Shown: piece after piece, positions 53,946 through 57,078 of the stretch | How positions within the stretch are numbered: position 1 is the stretch's first letter | How the letters are laid out: each line of letters starts with the position of its first letter | NCBI GenBank assembly: GCA_905478225.1 | Contig: CAJQHR010000044.1 | Location: forward strand, 1-57,078 | From: an uncultured Crocinitomix sp. | Lineage (GTDB): Bacteria; Bacteroidota; Bacteroidia; Flavobacteriales_D; Crocinitomicaceae | Direction: 5' to 3' | DNA: 57,078 nt | The notes under the pieces: generated by a model | Seen by the model: the letters and a program-made list of their open reading frames with translations, nothing else | Told to the model about the DNA's origin: nothing | The model's database searches: none | Translations under genes and position numbers: made by a program

Positions 53946-55715
53946 ATGTTAAAATCTAAATCAATACTATTTGTGCTGGGACTTTGTCTCTTGTTTTTTT
54001 CATGTGGAAATGAAAAAGCAGATATTTTAGTAGGGAATTGGTTCGAGATTGATGCAACAAGTGGAGACACCAACCAATTGGCTTTTTTGTCCCAAGGTGA
54101 AGCCCAACAGTTTATTGTAACAGGTTGGTGTTCAGGAGAAATTAAAGGAGATTGGAAACACAAAGGTGATTCAATGACACTTTCTTTTGTTGAACCTAAT
54201 GCATTTTCCGTTGACTCTATTTCCGTTGATAATATTGCTGATGGAGAATCAAACATTGATTTTTATGAAAATCACAGGGTGGTTGCTACCAATTCAGACG
54301 GTAAAATGGTACCCATGTTAAGATCCGATAAGGTATTTTTACAAACAGCAAATAACAGTCAATTGGTTTTTAAACTCAATGAACAAACACATAATTATAC
54401 CCGAATTCAACCGGAAGTGAGAAGTCTTTCCTTTTGGTCTATACTAAGAGGAGCCTTAGGTATTACAGCATTAATTGTAATAACATTCTTATTCTCCAGC
54501 AATCGAAAAAGAATAGATTGGGCATTAGTGGTTAAAGGCACAGCCTTGCAAATCATTATTGCAATTCTTGTATTAAAGGTTCCATTTATTGAAGGTGTTT
54601 TTAAAGAAGTAAGTGCAGGTTTTGTGGCCTTAATTGGCTATACAGATGCGGGTGTAGATTTCCTTTTTGGACAAATGGGAATTGGCGAAGTGCAACCGCC
54701 ACTTATTACGTTTGCTGTTAAAGTTTTGCCAACGATCATTTTCTTTTCAGCCCTAATGAGCGCCTTGTATTATATTGGCGTGCTCCAAAAAATAGTATTT
54801 GTTTTTGCTTGGGTCATGAAAAAGTTTATGCGTCTTTCTGGAGCAGAAAGTTTGGCGGCAGCAGGTAACGTTTTTCTAGGACAAACAGAGTCTCCTTTAT
54901 TGGTTAAACCATATTTAATGGGAATGACTAAATCTGAAATGATGTGTTTAATGACGGGCGGGATGGCAACTATTGCGGGTGGCGTTTTGGCGGCATACGT
55001 TACTTTTTTAGGAGGAGATGACCCTGTTCAACAAGCGTTTTTTGCTAAACACCTTTTAACAGCCTCTATTATTTCAGCCCCAGCAGCAATTGTTGCGGCG
55101 AAAATTTTGATTCCGGAAACGGAAAAAATCAACGAAAATCTAAAAATAGAAAAACAAAAATTAGGAACAAATTTATTAGAAGCGATTTCAAATGGAACTT
55201 CTGATGGCTTGAAGTTGGCCGTAAATGTTGGAGCAATGCTAATTGTGTTTACTGCACTTATGGCATTGGGTAACGGAATCTTAGAATGGATGGGTGGTTG
55301 GTCAGGATTGAATGAGCTCATTGCGGAGACTACTCCGTATAAAGACGGACTTTCATTACAGTTTATCTTAGGTTATATTGGCGCACCGGTGGTTTGGTTA
55401 ATCGGTGTTGACGGACCTGATATAGTTGCTGTGGGGGAATTGCTTGGTCAAAAAACAGTCTTAAACGAGTTTATCGCCTATCCCAGATTGGGTGAAATGA
55501 GGGAGGCGGGGGTGTTGTCTCAAAAATCAATTATCATTAGTACATATATGCTGTGTGGCTTTGCAAACTTCGCGTCCATAGGAATCCAAATTGGGGGCAT
55601 TGGCTCTCTCGTTCCTTCGCGGAAAGGACTCTTGTCAAAACTGGGCATGCGGGCCCTCTTGGCTGGCACAATTGCTAGTTTAATGACTGCAGCAATTGTT
55701 GGAATGCTTTACTAA
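53946..55715 (+). CDS. Lipoprotein/lipocalin-like domain fused to a NupC nucleoside transporter
   Basis: This is a 589-residue protein. Residues 1-21 look like a lipoprotein signal (FVLGLCLLFFSCGNE). Residues about 25-155 form a lipocalin-like beta domain (LVGNWFEIDAT, then GEIKGDWKHKGDSMTLSF), a typical opening for that fold. From about 165 onwards it is a concentrative nucleoside transporter of the NupC family, with motifs such as GNVFLGQTESPLLVKPYL and GGMATIAGGVLAAYV, moving nucleosides with Na+ or H+. The fused domain should sit in the periplasm and may bind or guide substrate. No frameshift separates the parts. Confidence 0.9.
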   Translation: MLKSKSILFVLGLCLLFFSCGNEKADILVGNWFEIDATSGDTNQLAFLSQGEAQQFIVTGWCSGEIKGDWKHKGDSMTLSFVEPNAFSVDSISVDNIADGESNIDFYENHRVVATNSDGKMVPMLRSDKVFLQTANNSQLVFKLNEQTHNYTRIQPEVRSLSFWSILRGALGITALIVITFLFSSNRKRIDWALVVKGTALQIIIAILVLKVPFIEGVFKEVSAGFVALIGYTDAGVDFLFGQMGIGEVQPPLITFAVKVLPTIIFFSALMSALYYIGVLQKIVFVFAWVMKKFMRLSGAESLAAAGNVFLGQTESPLLVKPYLMGMTKSEMMCLMTGGMATIAGGVLAAYVTFLGGDDPVQQAFFAKHLLTASIISAPAAIVAAKILIPETEKINENLKIEKQKLGTNLLEAISNGTSDGLKLAVNVGAMLIVFTALMALGNGILEWMGGWSGLNELIAETTPYKDGLSLQFILGYIGAPVVWLIGVDGPDIVAVGELLGQKTVLNEFIAYPRLGEMREAGVLSQKSIIISTYMLCGFANFASIGIQIGGIGSLVPSRKGLLSKLGMRALLAGTIASLMTAAIVGMLY

Positions 55716-56126
55716 GTATCCACCTTTCCTTTAATCTTTAGAGAAAATTCTTCCAAACTCTATTCTTCAAATAGACCTGCGCTTTTTGTTTCGCTAGTAA
55801 AATTATTAATTGATCTGGCTTAAACCCCCCCAATCGGTATGGATGGATAATCAAATGATAGACAAAGGCTCGGTCTACTCTGCTTTTTGTCCCATTTAAT
55901 ACCCTTGTATTTATATTTGAACGAACTAGAATGTTCAAATTACAGCTTATTTAGTCGTTGAATATCGGCCATTAATAGGGTAAAAAACAGTATTCATATT
56001 AAATAGTAAGTGTTTCTACTTATCCGCGTTTTCGGACAATTCACCGAGAAATAGGGTGTTTAAGCGGATTTTTCCTATTTTTCGCTGAATTAACCAGATT
56101 GCGATAATATTAATTAATAACATGTT
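55716..56126. other. Intergenic stretch, no supported gene
   Basis: A minus-strand frame of 66 codons (55738-55938) has no recognisable feature, and I do not call it. An inverted repeat ATCCGC (56022-56027) with GCGGAT (56064-56069), followed by a T-rich stretch, could form a weak hairpin 58 bases ahead of the broken gene. Confidence 0.45.
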
Positions 56127-57043
56127 ATGAGAAAAACGCTATTATTCTCATTGCTTACTTTTGTGCTGCTTTTTTCAGTTGGTGCAAACAGTTAAACAGT
56201 CGAACCGTTTTCGTTGAGGTCTTCAACGTCGGCAAAATGAAGTATTGATTTTGTTTCAAATGCGATACTTCAATGCGACGGAGTTGGAGGAGGGGGAGCC
56301 CTCAATTGTGCAGATTTAGATACACAATTACCACCAACTTTTGCTAGTTGGAGCCAGAATAATGATCACGCTGCTGAATATATCGATATTGATGGTGACC
56401 CAACAACATTTAGCTCAAGTTCAGATAGTTTGGATTTAGCAACATGTAGTAATGTTGTTTTTGCTGGTATCTATTGGGGCGGACGCGCTTCCACTGGCGA
56501 CCTAGAGTTTGATGACAGAGGAGATATTAGGATAGACGCAAATGGTGATGGAAACACTGATGTCTCAGCAGATGTTATTATAGATGCTGCCGCTGCTGAA
56601 GGATTGGGAAATAGAGTTTATTACTGTTTTGCAGATAAAACTACGCTTGTTCAATCTAATCCATCACAGTCTTTATATACTGTTGCAGATATTTATGCAA
56701 GACTTGGAGGAACTAATCGCTGGGGTGGTTGGAACATAGTTGTCGTTTATGAAAATGATTTATTACCAATGCGTAACCTCAATGTTTTTGATGGTTTAGT
56801 AAACGCAAACAATACAGGGACTGAGGTAGAGGTTGGAATTTCAGGATTCTTAACACCAGCTTCTGGGCCAGTAACGTTTGAAGTTCGGGCACTGTAAGTA
56901 CTTCGCAAGAACCATTAAAATACAATAACATTAGTATTGATGCGGACATTTTCACACCTGATAATGCTGCATTTGCTTATATAGGTAACTCGGCAACATC
57001 AGCTGACGTTAAGGTTGTGGTACTTCAGCTAAAATGGAACTGA
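56127..57043 (+). pseudogene. Broken T9SS-type exoprotein gene
   Basis: An ATG at 56127 starts a clear signal peptide (KTLLFSLLTFVLLFSVGANS) but meets TAA at 56193 and TGA at 56238. The same frame then runs open to 56895 and encodes a domain seen in large Bacteroidota surface proteins: VVFAGIYWGGRAS, YTVADIYARL, GGWNIVVVYENDL, NVFDGLV and a Gly-rich SGFLTPASG. At TAA 56895 a shifted frame takes over (GTVSTSQEPLKYNNISIDAD) and reads to TGA 57041-57043. So there are two stops and one frameshift. The gene may extend past the window end. No sorting domain is visible here. Confidence 0.7.
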
Positions 57044-57078
57044 ATTCTTATTTTTCTAAGTGATATTTCAAGGCCTGA

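Noticed and set aside
55738-55938. 66-codon minus-strand frame after the NupC gene
   Set aside because: No family likeness that I can name, and the frame is no longer than chance allows in this region.

Overview
The window is about 57 kb of low-GC DNA from a Bacteroidota chromosome, most likely a marine or freshwater member of Flavobacteriales (the Crocinitomicaceae/Fluviicola neighbourhood fits, but the genus is inference). The evidence is a giant SprB-type repeat adhesin, several CHU_C (type B) sorting domains of the type IX secretion system (T9SS), PorP/SprF partners, a DUF4175 coiled-coil protein, DUF2490, Reg_prop sensors, TAnnTTTG-type promoter motifs and weak Shine-Dalgarno sequences. 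No phage, insertion sequence, CRISPR array or rRNA was seen.

Layout. 1-2035 (minus): tRNA-Cys, folB and gltX. 2110-3171: a gene broken by an in-frame TAG. 3284-10282 (plus): a compact run of DUF4175 protein, RsbW-like kinase, ybeY, mnmG and a methyltransferase, with two near-perfect parS sites between ybeY and mnmG. This suggests the chromosomal origin domain is near. 10283-12794: a gene-poor decayed stretch with a Crp/Fnr pseudogene and a tandem pair of DUF486-like membrane proteins. 12795-17393: a YcxB-like protein, topB, folA, thyA and a small exported protein.

17549-24836 (minus) is the most interesting unit: four tightly packed genes encoding a YfiR-family periplasmic protein, an exported TPR protein, a HAMP-SpoIIE phosphatase, and a 1293-residue receptor that joins a beta-propeller, Y_Y_Y domain, membrane segment and coiled coil to a catalytically complete adenylyl cyclase and an HD domain. 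I infer one signalling module that senses outside the cell, controls cAMP and may feed partner switching.

24881-29424: ferritin, RNase R, DUF2490 protein, a lipoprotein, a small membrane protein and a protein that is almost only a T9SS sorting domain. 29472-47019 (minus): S9 peptidase, TonB-dependent receptor, and two adhesin plus PorP/SprF pairs, one built around a 3001-residue protein with 31 SprB repeats. This is a surface, motility and peptide-uptake block. 47251-55715: pepT, a class V aminotransferase, a frameshifted TPR gene, exported glutathione peroxidase, etfBA, a bifunctional nuclease and a lipoprotein/lipocalin-like NupC transporter. 55716-57078: an intergenic stretch and a heavily broken exoprotein gene.

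Four loci carry gene-breaking lesions (2110-3171, 10744-11053, 49760-50865, 56127-57043). They could be real decay or sequence errors; the reads would decide. All assignments come from reading sequence motifs by eye. No database search was run.
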